From positions 1 through 64,000 of the forward strand of contig JAFYQR010000203.1 of assembly GCA_017559825.1 (NCBI GenBank): a stretch of 64,000 nucleotides of DNA, given 5' to 3'. Of the stretch, positions 34,332 to 43,256 are shown in pieces. The stretch comes from Thermoguttaceae bacterium. GTDB taxonomy: Bacteria > Planctomycetota > Planctomycetia > Pirellulales > Thermoguttaceae. Each line of letters begins with the position of its first letter. The stretch's first letter is position 1. The notes beneath the pieces are model-generated. The model was not told where the DNA came from. It saw only the letters and a list, made by a program, of their open reading frames with translations, and ran no database searches. The translations under genes and the position numbers were made by a program.

Positions 34332-35692
34332 CGCCGCGTATTGACAATTCGAAAACAACAACTTACGTCATCGGAACAGACGAAGCGGGCTACGGTCCAA
34401 ACTTGGGCCCGCTTCTTGTCGCCGCGTCGTGTTGGACGATTTCGCCCGAATCGCTCGGCTCCGCCGAAATATTGCGCCGCGCTTTTTCGCCGTCGCCGGC
34501 CCCCCCCGACGACGAATCGCAATCCTCCGCGTCGTCGAACGTTAAGAAACCGACAAAGCGCCGCGATTCGAAAAAACAGCCCGACGTTGGCGCCGCGTCG
34601 CTTTTCGACTTTTTACCCGACGCCGAGACGCCCGTCGCGGCGCCCAAACGTTTGAACGACAGCGCGTCGGAAATTAACGGCGTTTCGCTCGGAATCGACG
34701 CGGTCGTTCCGCTCTTAAACGATTCTCTTGCCGAACTTTGCGCGCGACGCGGCGTTTTTCCATTGGTCGACTCAAAAAAATTATACGGTCCGTCAAAATC
34801 TTTGGCGGCCCTGGAACGCTCCTTTTGGCTTGCGCTAGGAACGACGCGCCGCGTTGCGCAAACCGTTAAACGTTCAGAACTTGCCAACGTCGCGACTTGG
34901 CGTTCGACGCTCGCGCTCTTTTGCGACGAAACCGCTTCCGCCGACGCCGACACGATTCCGCCTTGGGAGCGCGACGTCGATTTTCCGCTCCCTCGCGACG
35001 CTAAAACCGGTTCGTTCGCCAACCTAGAACCGACGTTGGCGCAGATCGACGCAACCTTCGAAGCGGCGGGCGTTTCGCTCGTCGACGTCGCCGCGCGTCG
35101 CGTTCAACCGTTGGAATTTAACAACTTAATAGCGCGTTTAGGATTAAAAAGCGACTTGATCGCCGACGTAACGACGTCGCTCGTCGTTGAAATGATTTTG
35201 CGCGCGCTCCAAACGCAACCGCCTACGACGCAAGGAATTGAAACCGACGACGCGCTTCCCGTTTTTATCGTTCTTTGCGATAAACTCGGCGGTCGCGACC
35301 GTTACGCGCCGCTTCTCGCCGCCCGTTTTCCCGACGCCGACGTCAAAACGCTCGCTGAATCCCGCGCCGCGAGCGTTTACCGTTTTTGCGCTCGACACGG
35401 CGTCGTTCGCGACGGTTCGACGGTCGACTTTCCAACGGAAACAGCGGTCGAAATTCGATTTACGGCCAAGGGCGAAGCGAACGTTCCGACCGCGCTCGCG
35501 TCGATTTGCGCTAAATATTTCCGCGAATTGTCGATGATTCCGTTCAACGATTTTTGGCGACGCGCCGTCAACGACGCGAACCTCCGTCCGACCGCGGGTT
35601 ATCCGCTCGACGCGAAGCGTTTTCGCGCCGAAGTCGACGAAACGCGGCGCCGTTTAAATATTTCCGACTCCGTTTTTTGGCGCGAACGCTGA
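34328..35692 (+). CDS. RNase HII-like protein, enlarged and atypical
   Basis: 454 residues; RNase HII is usually 190-260. The N-terminus has the RNase H2-type active-site opening IGTDEAGYGPNLGPL (D18, E19), where classical enzymes read DEAGRGPLAGP. PLVDSKKLYGPSK (D148) matches the DSK motif, and later VLCDKLGGRDRY (D318) and ASICAKYFRE parallel the third acidic residue and the ASI-AK motif. A Pro/Ser/Lys-rich linker fills residues ~52-115, and further insertions separate the motifs. It may remove ribonucleotides from DNA or act on another nucleic acid. It is translationally coupled to folP. RNase HII proper versus a distinct RNase H-fold family cannot be settled by eye. Confidence 0.65.
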   Translation: MTPRIDNSKTTTYVIGTDEAGYGPNLGPLLVAASCWTISPESLGSAEILRRAFSPSPAPPDDESQSSASSNVKKPTKRRDSKKQPDVGAASLFDFLPDAETPVAAPKRLNDSASEINGVSLGIDAVVPLLNDSLAELCARRGVFPLVDSKKLYGPSKSLAALERSFWLALGTTRRVAQTVKRSELANVATWRSTLALFCDETASADADTIPPWERDVDFPLPRDAKTGSFANLEPTLAQIDATFEAAGVSLVDVAARRVQPLEFNNLIARLGLKSDLIADVTTSLVVEMILRALQTQPPTTQGIETDDALPVFIVLCDKLGGRDRYAPLLAARFPDADVKTLAESRAASVYRFCARHGVVRDGSTVDFPTETAVEIRFTAKGEANVPTALASICAKYFRELSMIPFNDFWRRAVNDANLRPTAGYPLDAKRFRAEVDETRRRLNISDSVFWRER

Positions 35693-35727
35693 CCGCGTCG
35701 TCCTTTTCAACAACGCAATAAACGTCA

Positions 35728-36630
35728 ATGAAACAACGACTTGCCCAACTTTTTCGCCGACCGAAAAACGTCGCCGCGCTTCTCGTCGCGTTACTCGGAG
35801 TCGCGCTCTTTTTCCGTTGGCAAAACGATTCGATTCAAGTCGAGCGTTTCGAATGCGTTAACGTAAAAATCCCGGAGAGGTTCAACGGTTTTGTCGTCGT
35901 TTGCGTCGCCGACCTGCACGAAAAGGAATTCGGCCCGAACAACGCGCGACTTTTCGCCGCGATTCGCGCCGCAACCCCCGACGCGATCGCGATTTCCGGC
36001 GATTTGCTCGTAGACCCGCCGTTAAACGTCGATTTTGCGCGTCGTTTTATCGTCGACGCCGCGAAAATCGCCCCGGTTTATTACGTTTCAGGCAACCACG
36101 AAGCGATCGCGCCGACGCAAACCGAGTATTTGCCGTTCCTTAAAGCGCTCGAAGAAGCGGGAGCGACCGTCCTCGACGGCGAAAAAGCCGAATTGAAACG
36201 CGGCTCCGATTCGATAATTATTGCGGGCGTCGCCGACCCGCTCCTTGAACTTAAAGACGACGAATGCTTGACTTCCGAACCAATCGTCGCCGAGAAACTA
36301 CGCCGCCTTTTTCCGGACGAGCGGTTTGCCCTCCTGATTTCGCATCGTCCGGAATTAGCGGAACTTTACGCCAAACACGGCGTTGACCTCGCGCTAACCG
36401 GACACGCTCACGGCGGGCAAATTCGGTTTCCGTTCGTCGGCGGTTTAGTCGCGCCAAACCAAGGAGTTTTCCCGCGTTACGACGGCGGCGCTTATCGAAT
36501 CGGCAAGTCGACGACAATCGTTTCGCGCGGCCTCGGCCCGAGCATTTTTCCGACGCGTTTGTTCAACCGTCCGCATCTCGTCGTTTGCGAATTGAAATCG
36601 CCGCCCTCGACGCAACCCGCCGATAATTAA
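35728..36630 (+). CDS. Membrane-anchored calcineurin-like phosphoesterase (YaeI/YkuE type)
   Basis: 300 residues. One N-terminal hydrophobic anchor (~15-30) is followed by a complete metallophosphoesterase domain: CVADLHEKEFG, ISGDLLVDPP, YVSGNHEA, LLISHRPE and LTGHAHGGQIRFP. The AHGGQ ending and overall length match the YaeI/YkuE/LpxG branch. E. coli YaeI is a poorly defined phosphodiesterase; LpxG of Chlamydia hydrolyses UDP-2,3-diacylglucosamine in lipid A synthesis, a possible role since planctomycetes make lipid A genes. The start has no clear RBS. It lies 35 bp after the RNase HII-like gene on the same strand, probably in one transcript with folP. Confidence 0.85.
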   Translation: MKQRLAQLFRRPKNVAALLVALLGVALFFRWQNDSIQVERFECVNVKIPERFNGFVVVCVADLHEKEFGPNNARLFAAIRAATPDAIAISGDLLVDPPLNVDFARRFIVDAAKIAPVYYVSGNHEAIAPTQTEYLPFLKALEEAGATVLDGEKAELKRGSDSIIIAGVADPLLELKDDECLTSEPIVAEKLRRLFPDERFALLISHRPELAELYAKHGVDLALTGHAHGGQIRFPFVGGLVAPNQGVFPRYDGGAYRIGKSTTIVSRGLGPSIFPTRLFNRPHLVVCELKSPPSTQPADN

Positions 36631-36729
36631 CGTTTCCTTTATCGATTACGCGTTTTGGCGATTTCGACGCGTTTTACTTTATCGACACTGTGTCAAACGT
36701 TTGTTTTTAATTGAGTTAAGAGTTTGAGA

Positions 36730-37587
36730 ATGCCATACTTCGGAGTTCACGAATCGATTTCCGGCGGCGTCGAAAACGCCGTTTTCGCGGCGGCGGCCCA
36801 CGGTTTCGCTTGCGTTCAAATTTTTTCGAAAAACAGTAATCGCTGGGCCGCGAAACCGCTCGAGCCGAAAGCGGCGCAAAAGTTCCGCGAAGCGATGACG
36901 CAAACCGGCCTTATCGCTCCTCTTATCCACGATTCCTACCTGATTAACTTAGCGTCGCCGGAAGCGGAGCAGCTCGAAAAATCGCGCGTCGCCTTTATGG
37001 ACGAACTTGTTCGAGCGGACGTTCTCGGCGTCCCGAACGTTGTGATGCATCCCGGCGCGGCCAAAGAAGATACGCGCGAAAACGGCTTGCGCCGCGTCGC
37101 CGAGTCGCTCGACGGCATTTTCGCGTCGCTTCCGGAAACGAACCGCGTTCGCGTTCTCCTCGAAACGACCGCCGGTCAGGGCACGTACCTCGGCTCGCGC
37201 TTCGAAGAATTGGCGCAAATCATTGAGTTTTCGTCGTTTAAAGAACGACTCGGCGTTTGTTTCGACACGTGTCATACTTTCGCCGCCGGGTACGACTTCG
37301 GAACTCCGGAAAAATACGACGCAGTTTTCGCCGATTTCGACAAAATTATCGGGCTCGACCGACTTTGCGCGTTCCACCTAAACGACTCCGCCAAAGGACT
37401 TGGAAGCAAAGTCGACCGCCACGCGCACATTGGTCGCGGCGAGCTCGGGCTCGAACCGTTCCGCTTTATTGTCAACGACTCGCGCTTCGCCGATTTGCCG
37501 ATGTACCTCGAAACGCCGAAAGGCGAAACCAACGAAGGCGATTGGGACGTCGTCAACTTGAAAACGCTCCAAGATTTAATCGAATAA
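36730..37587 (+). CDS. nfo: Endonuclease IV (AP endonuclease)
   Basis: 285 residues from the ATG at 36730 (an in-frame TTG lies 6 nt earlier; AAGAG is upstream of both). The TIM barrel and trinuclear zinc ligands are all visible: IHDSYLINLAS, MHPGA, LLETTAGQG (Glu), CFDTCHTFAAGYD (Asp, His), FHLNDSAKGLGSKVDRHAHIGRG (two His, Asp) and YLETPKGE (Glu). It cuts 5' of abasic sites in base excision repair. Length is typical. The gene follows yaeI by 100 bp and precedes a run of three esterase genes with its own RBSs. Confidence 0.96.
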   Translation: MPYFGVHESISGGVENAVFAAAAHGFACVQIFSKNSNRWAAKPLEPKAAQKFREAMTQTGLIAPLIHDSYLINLASPEAEQLEKSRVAFMDELVRADVLGVPNVVMHPGAAKEDTRENGLRRVAESLDGIFASLPETNRVRVLLETTAGQGTYLGSRFEELAQIIEFSSFKERLGVCFDTCHTFAAGYDFGTPEKYDAVFADFDKIIGLDRLCAFHLNDSAKGLGSKVDRHAHIGRGELGLEPFRFIVNDSRFADLPMYLETPKGETNEGDWDVVNLKTLQDLIE

Positions 37588-37670
37588 CGCAAAATTTTCG
37601 CGATTTTTATCGCTTGTTTCATCGACGCAACTCGCGTCAAACCAAGCCTTTATTACGAAAGGAAATAACC

Positions 37671-38516
37671 ATGAAAAAGAACCTGCTGACGGCGGCGCTC
37701 GCCCTCGTTTTCGCGGCGGCGACCGCGGTTTCGAGCTTCGCGTTCGACGAATACAACGTGTGGCCCGGCGTCGCGCCCGGCGAAAAAGCGGACGCGAAAA
37801 AGCCGACTTACGAATATTGGAAGCCGGAGAAAAAAACGACCGACGCTTGTCTCGTCGTCTGCCCGGGCGGCGCCTACAACGGGCTCGCTTACGGGCACGA
37901 AGGGGACAAAATCGCGAAATTCTTTACAAGCAAAGGGATTACGGTCGTCGTGTTGAAGTACCGCGTCCCCCGTCGCGAAGGTCTTCCGAAACATATGGCC
38001 GCTTGGCAAGACGCGCAACGTATGATCCGCGTCGTCCGCAGTCGCGCCGACGAATGGGAAATCAATCCGGAAAAAATCGGGATTCTCGGCTTCTCCGCGG
38101 GCGGGCACCTCACGCTGATGACCTCGACGACGAGCCAAACGGCGTCCTACGAAGCGGTCGACGACGTCGATAAACTCCCGTGCCACGTCAACTTCGCGGT
38201 TCCGGTCTACCCGGCTTACGTCCTCGAAGACGGCGCCGACGGGCCGAACGCCGGCAAAGGTAACGATTCGACGATGGTCGGCGACTTCGCGTTCGACGAC
38301 AAGACGCCGCCGATGTGCTTAATCCACGGCGATAACGACGTTTATTCTCCGATGGGCTCGGTCGCGGTCTACTCGAAACTGCGTAAGATGAACATTCCGG
38401 CGGAGATGCATATTTACGCCAACATCGCGCACGGTTTTGGCGGCAACCCGACCGACAATCACGTCGGCGACTGGATGAACCGCGTCGCCGCTTGGATGAA
38501 ATCGCTCGGTTTCTAA
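37671..38516 (+). CDS. Secreted alpha/beta hydrolase, probable carbohydrate esterase (tandem copy 1 of 3)
   Basis: 281 residues from the ATG at 37671 (GAAAGGAAATAACC upstream). A longer in-frame extension runs back into nfo and is not supported. Signal peptide ~1-23 (ATAVSSFAF). The catalytic triad of an alpha/beta hydrolase is clear: nucleophile elbow GFSAGGHL, acid in HGDNDVYSP and His in IAHGF; VCPGGAYNGLAYGHEG forms the oxyanion loop. The architecture matches xylan/pectin acetyl-esterase-like dienelactone-hydrolase relatives (BD-FAE group). Two close paralogues follow in tandem. A loop-rich terminator-like stem lies after it. Substrate: probably acetylated or feruloylated plant polysaccharide (inference). 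Confidence 0.88.
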   Translation: MKKNLLTAALALVFAAATAVSSFAFDEYNVWPGVAPGEKADAKKPTYEYWKPEKKTTDACLVVCPGGAYNGLAYGHEGDKIAKFFTSKGITVVVLKYRVPRREGLPKHMAAWQDAQRMIRVVRSRADEWEINPEKIGILGFSAGGHLTLMTSTTSQTASYEAVDDVDKLPCHVNFAVPVYPAYVLEDGADGPNAGKGNDSTMVGDFAFDDKTPPMCLIHGDNDVYSPMGSVAVYSKLRKMNIPAEMHIYANIAHGFGGNPTDNHVGDWMNRVAAWMKSLGF

Positions 38517-38528
38517 CGTTTGTCGCAC

Positions 38529-38602
38529 AAAACGCCGCGCCGCTTCGTTCGACGCTTAACCATTTGTCGTCGTTGCGTTTGCGCGGCGTTTTCTATTTTT
38601 TA
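38529..38602 (+). terminator. Putative terminator after hydrolase copy 1 (long loop)
   Basis: AAAACGCCGCGC (38529-38540) and GCGCGGCGTTTT (38581-38592) pair perfectly over 12 bp but with a 40-nt loop; a T-rich stretch (CTATTTTTTAATTT) follows. It may be only partial, since two paralogues follow on the same strand. Confidence 0.5.
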
Positions 38603-38639
38603 ATTTGCCTTTTTTCTTACCGTTCGACGAGAGAATCCG

Positions 38640-39479
38640 ATGAAAAAACAACTTTTAGCGGCAATTTTTGTCGTCGCGGCGACATTTTGCAGCGGCGTCT
38701 CGGCGTTCGACGAATTCAACGTTTGGCCCGGCGTCGCGCCAGGCGCCGCAAACAACGACGTCAAACCGACTTACGAATATTGGAAACCGGAGAAAAAAAC
38801 GTCCGACGCTTGCCTCGTTGTTTGCCCGGGCGGCGCTTACAACCGCCTCGCTTACGACCACGAAGGCAAGAAAATCGCGCAATTCTTTAACAAACAAGGC
38901 GTTACGGTCGTCGTTTTAAAGTATCGCGTTCCCCGCCCGAAAAACGCGCCGAAACACCTCGCCGCTTGGCGGGACGCGCAACGAACGCTACGCGTTGTCC
39001 GCAGTCGCGCCGCCGAGTGGGAAATCGATCCTGAAAAAATCGGAATCCTCGGTTTTTCGGCGGGCGGGCATTTGACGCTGATGACCGCGACGTCGAGTCA
39101 AACCGCGTCTTACGAACCGCTCGACGACGTCGATAAACTCCCTTGCCACGCCAACTTCGCGGTTCCGGTCTACCCGGCTTACGTTATCCAAGGCGGCGAA
39201 AACGGCTCGAATCCGGGCATTCGCAACAAGACGGATATGGTCGCCGACTTCGCGTTCGACGACAAGACGCCGCCGATGTGTTTCATTCACGGCGACGCGG
39301 ACGTTTGCTCGTCGACCGGCTCGATCGCGGTTTATTCGAAACTACGTAAGATGAATATTCCGGCGGAGTTGCACATTTACGCCAACGCGCCGCACGGCTT
39401 CGGCGGCAATCCGACCGACGACCACCTCGGCGATTGGTTAAACCGCGTCGACGCTTGGATGAAGTCGCTCGGACTTTAA
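38640..39479 (+). CDS. Secreted alpha/beta hydrolase, probable carbohydrate esterase (tandem copy 2 of 3)
   Basis: 279 residues with signal peptide (SGVSAF). It is strikingly close to copy 1: the same FDEFNVWPGVAPG opening, PTYEYWKPEKKTSDACLVVC, GFSAGGHLTLMTATSSQTAS, HGDADVCSSTGSIAVYSKLR and a C-terminal WMKSLGL. The triad Ser-Asp-His is intact. The start is ATG 38640 with weak GAGAG upstream. The gene arose by tandem duplication. Conserved catalytic residues and different surface loops suggest either dosage or diverging substrate preference. Expression is probably read through from copy 1, given the imperfect terminator between them. Confidence 0.88.
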   Translation: MKKQLLAAIFVVAATFCSGVSAFDEFNVWPGVAPGAANNDVKPTYEYWKPEKKTSDACLVVCPGGAYNRLAYDHEGKKIAQFFNKQGVTVVVLKYRVPRPKNAPKHLAAWRDAQRTLRVVRSRAAEWEIDPEKIGILGFSAGGHLTLMTATSSQTASYEPLDDVDKLPCHANFAVPVYPAYVIQGGENGSNPGIRNKTDMVADFAFDDKTPPMCFIHGDADVCSSTGSIAVYSKLRKMNIPAELHIYANAPHGFGGNPTDDHLGDWLNRVDAWMKSLGL

Positions 39480-39537
39480 CATTTGTCGCCGCGTCTTTTA
39501 CGTTGCTTTTATTTTTAATGTTTAGGGAAAAATTCCG

Positions 39538-40386
39538 ATGAAAAAACACCTTTTGACCGCGGCGGCGTTCGTTTTCGCGGCGGCGACTTTTGCTTCGTCG
39601 GCCCTCGCCGAAGAAAAATTTCCGCTTTGGCCCGACGTCGCGCCGGGCGCCGCAAGTTCCGACGTTAAGCCGACATACGAATACTGGAAGCCCGAAAATA
39701 AAACGAGCGACTCCTGCGTAATCGTTTTCCCGGGCGGCGCTTACGAGTATTTGACGCTTGGTCGCGACGCCAAGCAACTAACGCGCTTCTTTAACGAACG
39801 CGGCGTTACGGTCGTCGTCCTGAATTACCGCGTCCCCCGTCCGAAAAACGCGCCGAAACACCTTCTCGCTTGGCAGGACGCTCAGCGCGTTATCCGCGTC
39901 GTTCGCAGTCGCGCCGCCGAATGGGGCCTCGACCCGGAAAAAATCGGCGCGCTCGGGCTCTCGGCAGGCGGACACCTAACGCTGATGGCGGCGACGTCGA
40001 GTCAAACCGCGTCTTACGAAGCCGTCGACGAAATCGATAAACTCCCGAGCCATCTCAACTTCGCGATTCCGGTCTATCCGGCTTACGTCCTCGAAGACGG
40101 AGCGAACGGCCCAAACGCCAACCGCGGAATCGACTCGCCGACGGTCGCCGATTTCGCGTTCGACGACATGACGCCGCCGATGATTCTATTGCACGGCGAC
40201 GCGGACGCTTACTCGCCGAACGGATCGATCGCCGTTTACGCTAAACTACGTAAGATGGGAATTCCGGCGGAGTTACATATTTACGCCAACGTTCCGCACG
40301 GATTCGTCGGCAATCCGCCGAGCGGCAAACCGGTCGACGATTGGCTGAATCGCGTCGACGCTTGGATGAAAAAACTCGGTTTTTGA
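39538..40386 (+). CDS. Secreted alpha/beta hydrolase, probable carbohydrate esterase (tandem copy 3 of 3)
   Basis: 282 residues, signal peptide ending SSALAE. It keeps the same blocks as copies 1 and 2 (PLWPDVAPGAASSDVKPTYE, YRVPRPKNAPKHL, LSAGGHLTLM, HGDADAYSP, WMKKLGF) but is the most diverged: the oxyanion loop reads VFPGGAYEYLTLGRDAKQ instead of VCPGGAYNRLAYDHEG, and the C-terminus has GNPPSGKPVDDW. The triad is intact. RBS AGGGAAAAA precedes the ATG at 39538. No strong terminator follows. A divergent acceptor or ester specificity relative to copies 1/2 is likely. Confidence 0.88.
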   Translation: MKKHLLTAAAFVFAAATFASSALAEEKFPLWPDVAPGAASSDVKPTYEYWKPENKTSDSCVIVFPGGAYEYLTLGRDAKQLTRFFNERGVTVVVLNYRVPRPKNAPKHLLAWQDAQRVIRVVRSRAAEWGLDPEKIGALGLSAGGHLTLMAATSSQTASYEAVDEIDKLPSHLNFAIPVYPAYVLEDGANGPNANRGIDSPTVADFAFDDMTPPMILLHGDADAYSPNGSIAVYAKLRKMGIPAELHIYANVPHGFVGNPPSGKPVDDWLNRVDAWMKKLGF

Positions 40387-40589
40387 CCGAAAATTGGGCG
40401 CGCGGGTTTTTCAAAAAATTTTAGAAAATTTACAAAAAACGAAAACCAATTTTTCTTTCGTTCGTCTCTATCAATGAGAGGCGGTTTCGTCGATTTTCCG
40501 CGAATCGCCGCTCCGACGTTCGCTCGGCGTCGCGCTTCCATCCATTTCGGCGGCTAAGCGCCGTCGTTTCACCCGATAAGGAGACCGTT

Positions 40590-43016
40590 ATGTCCGCGTT
40601 TTCGTTAGCGTTCCGGCGTTTCGCAGCGTCGACGCTCGCCGTCGTTTTTGGCGCGACGACTTTTATCGCGTCGTCGCAACCCGCGTTTTCGCAAGGTTTT
40701 CTCGCCGACGTTAAGGTTCCGCCGAGTTCGGTTCCAACCCCGCCGCGTCCGACGTTCGAACGTTCGATTCGCCTCGAATCGCTTTCCGTCGACGCGGAAA
40801 TCGAAAACTCGGTCGCGCAAGTCGTCGTTTCGCAAACGTTTAACAACGTCGGCGCGACGACGTTGGAGGCGTCGTTCGTTTTCCCAATTCCTTACGACGG
40901 AGCCGTCGATTCGCTAACGTTTCTCGTTGAAGGCAAAGAGTTTGCGGGCGAACTCCTCGACGCGTCGAAAGCTCGCGAGCGCTACGAGGCGATCGTTCGC
41001 CAAAATCGCGATCCGGCGCTTCTTGAATGCGTCGGAACGGGCCTGTACCAAACGAGCGTCTTCCCGATTCCTCCCGGGCAGGCGCGAACGGTCGAACTCC
41101 GTTATACGCAACTCCTTCGCCGACAAGACGGTTTGACCGAATTTTACTTTCCGATTCGCGGAGCTCGACAAAACGTCGCTCCGGGAAAAACGACCTTCGC
41201 GACAAAAATCGTCGGCGAAACGGAAATCAAAAACGTTTACTCGCCGACGTTTGACGTCCAAATCGAACGCGTCGCAAACAACGTTGTTAAAACGACTTGC
41301 GTCCTTGAAAACCAAGCTCCGTCCCGCGATTTCCGCTTGTTCTTCGATCAAAACGCCGACGACCTTTCCGCGAAAATCCAAAGTTACCGTCCTAACCCCA
41401 ACGAAGACGGCTACTTCCTGCTTCTCGCGTCGCCGAAAATCGTCGCCGCCGAAGAAACGCGTTCGGCGAAGACGGTTGTTTTCGCGCTCGATATTTCCGG
41501 CAGCATGTCGGGCCCCAAAATCGCGCAGGCTCGCGAATCGTTAAAGTTCGTTTTGGAAAGACTTAACGACGGCGACAAATTCAACGTCGTTTTGTTCGGA
41601 ACCGACGTTCGCTCGTTCGCCGAAACGTTGCAAACAGTCGACGCCGCGTCGCGAAGCCAAGTTCTCGCGTTCGTCGATTCCGTTCGCTCGCGCGGTTCGA
41701 CGAATATCGAAGGCGCGTTAAACGCCGCTTTCTCGCAACTTAAGCAAGACGAATCGGCGAATCCTAAATATCTCTTCTTTCTGAGCGACGGCGAGCCGAC
41801 GACCGGCGAAACAAACGAAATGAAGTTGGCCGAACTCGCTCGACAAAAGAACGACGGCGGCGCGCGTTTCTTCTCGTTCGGTCTTGGTTACGACGTAAAC
41901 TCCCGTCTTCTCGACCGTTTTGTGCGAGACGGCCGCGGTCAAGGCGAGTACGTGAAGCCGGACGAAGATATCGAAGAACGCGTCGCGGCGCTTTACAATC
42001 GCGTTGGAGCGCCGATTTTCACCGACGTCGAATTCTCGTTCAAATTAAAGGAAGACGAATCGGCGCAATACTTTACGAACCAAATTTACCCGAGCGGAAA
42101 AATCGACGTTTACGCCGGAGAGCAGCTGGTCGTCGTCGGGCGCTACGCGAAGTCGGGCCCGATTGAAATCAAGGCGAACGGCCAAGTCGACGGAAACGCC
42201 GTCGCGTTTTCGTTCGACGGAACGCTTGCAAACGAAGGAGTCGACTCGACTTACGCTTTCGTCGAACGTCTTTGGGCGACGCGGCGAGTCGGCGAAATCG
42301 TCGACCGGCTCGACCTTGAAGGTTCCAACGACGAATTAATGAACGAGTTGCTCGAACTCTCGAAAAAACACGGAATTATGACGCCGTACACCGCGTTTTT
42401 AGCCGACGATTCCGTCGCTCTCGACGCAACCGCCGAGAACGTTCGTCGCGCCGCCGGAAATTTCAAGCAGCTTGCGTCGCAAACGTCGAATATGTCGGGA
42501 TTTGCGCAACGTTCGTTAAAGCAGTCGTTCCGTCGAGCGGACAATCTCGCGGTAGAAGCGAACTCGGACGGCGCGATGGCGATGGCGGCGGCTCCGGTTC
42601 GCGCGGGTTCCGCGATGGGCGGCGCGGCGGGTTCGTCTCGACTTCGCGGGCTTCGTAATTCGGCGAAAACGTTCGCGGCTCCTAGGCGAACGGCTCCGGC
42701 GCTCGAAGCCGATTTCGGAGCCGTCGTCGACGAAAGGAGCGAAACGGAAGAAGCGGATTCGTCTCCGCGCGAAAAAGTCCGAAACATCGCCGGCAAAACG
42801 TTTTACTTTAAAGGCGGTCGCTGGGTCGACGCGTCGATCGACGTCGAGTCGCAGGCCGCGCAAACGCCGATCGTCGTCAAGCAATTCGACGACCAATATT
42901 TCGAACTCGTCGGAAAACTCGGCCGCGAATTTTCGCAATATCTCGTTTTCGACGAGCCGACGACGTTGGCGTTTCAAGGACAAATTTATCGAATCGACGC
43001 GCCGACCGACAATTAA
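40590..43016 (+). CDS. Secreted VIT + von Willebrand A domain protein
   Basis: 808 residues with an N-terminal signal (AVVFGATTFIASSQPAFSQ). The VIT domain (~45-170) shows SLSVDAEIENSVAQVVVSQTF and ASFVFPIPYDGAVDSLTF. The VWA domain (~292-460) has a complete MIDAS: DISGSMSG (D301, S303, S305), GSTNIEGALNAAF and FLSDGEPTTGE. The rest is mostly beta structure plus an Ala/Met/Arg-rich segment (~650-690). The pair is the architecture of inter-alpha-trypsin inhibitor heavy chains and of bacterial surface adhesion proteins. It may bind metal-dependent ligands at the cell surface. RBS AAGGAG. A strong terminator follows, so it is probably monocistronic. Confidence 0.9.
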   Translation: MSAFSLAFRRFAASTLAVVFGATTFIASSQPAFSQGFLADVKVPPSSVPTPPRPTFERSIRLESLSVDAEIENSVAQVVVSQTFNNVGATTLEASFVFPIPYDGAVDSLTFLVEGKEFAGELLDASKARERYEAIVRQNRDPALLECVGTGLYQTSVFPIPPGQARTVELRYTQLLRRQDGLTEFYFPIRGARQNVAPGKTTFATKIVGETEIKNVYSPTFDVQIERVANNVVKTTCVLENQAPSRDFRLFFDQNADDLSAKIQSYRPNPNEDGYFLLLASPKIVAAEETRSAKTVVFALDISGSMSGPKIAQARESLKFVLERLNDGDKFNVVLFGTDVRSFAETLQTVDAASRSQVLAFVDSVRSRGSTNIEGALNAAFSQLKQDESANPKYLFFLSDGEPTTGETNEMKLAELARQKNDGGARFFSFGLGYDVNSRLLDRFVRDGRGQGEYVKPDEDIEERVAALYNRVGAPIFTDVEFSFKLKEDESAQYFTNQIYPSGKIDVYAGEQLVVVGRYAKSGPIEIKANGQVDGNAVAFSFDGTLANEGVDSTYAFVERLWATRRVGEIVDRLDLEGSNDELMNELLELSKKHGIMTPYTAFLADDSVALDATAENVRRAAGNFKQLASQTSNMSGFAQRSLKQSFRRADNLAVEANSDGAMAMAAAPVRAGSAMGGAAGSSRLRGLRNSAKTFAAPRRTAPALEADFGAVVDERSETEEADSSPREKVRNIAGKTFYFKGGRWVDASIDVESQAAQTPIVVKQFDDQYFELVGKLGREFSQYLVFDEPTTLAFQGQIYRIDAPTDN

Positions 43017-43056
43017 CGCGCCGCAACATTGAACCCCTTTGATTCGCTAAACTTAG

Positions 43057-43093
43057 CTCGACTGAAACAACGCCGTTTCGGTCGAGTTTTTTT
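43057..43093 (+). terminator. Rho-independent terminator of the VIT/VWA gene
   Basis: CTCGACTGAAAC (43057-43068) and GTTTCGGTCGAG (43075-43086) form a 12-bp stem with one wobble and a 6-nt loop, followed by TTTTTTT. Confidence 0.93.
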
Positions 43094-43114
43094 ACGTCTC
43101 TATTAAAATAGCTC

Positions 43115-43143
43115 TTGCGCGATCGCCCAAACCGCGTTAAAAT
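43115..43143 (+). promoter_or_regulatory. Candidate sigma70-type promoter of the P-ATPase gene
   Basis: TTGCGC (43115-43120), 17-bp spacer, TAAAAT (43138-43143). It sits right after the terminator of the upstream gene, and the implied leader is ~107 nt. Confidence 0.6.
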
Positions 43144-43256
43144 AAAAACGGCAAACCAAATTTGCTACACAACTACGCAAACCATATCGACTCCAAGGCA
43201 ACGGCTCGCAACGCCGCGTTTCGTCGTAACTCTCGATTATCAAAAACTATAAAACA

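Noticed and set aside
37257-37670. N-terminal extension of hydrolase copy 1 into the nfo gene
   Set aside because: The extension overlaps nfo in another frame and is Arg-rich; the ATG at 37671 has an RBS and starts a signal peptide.
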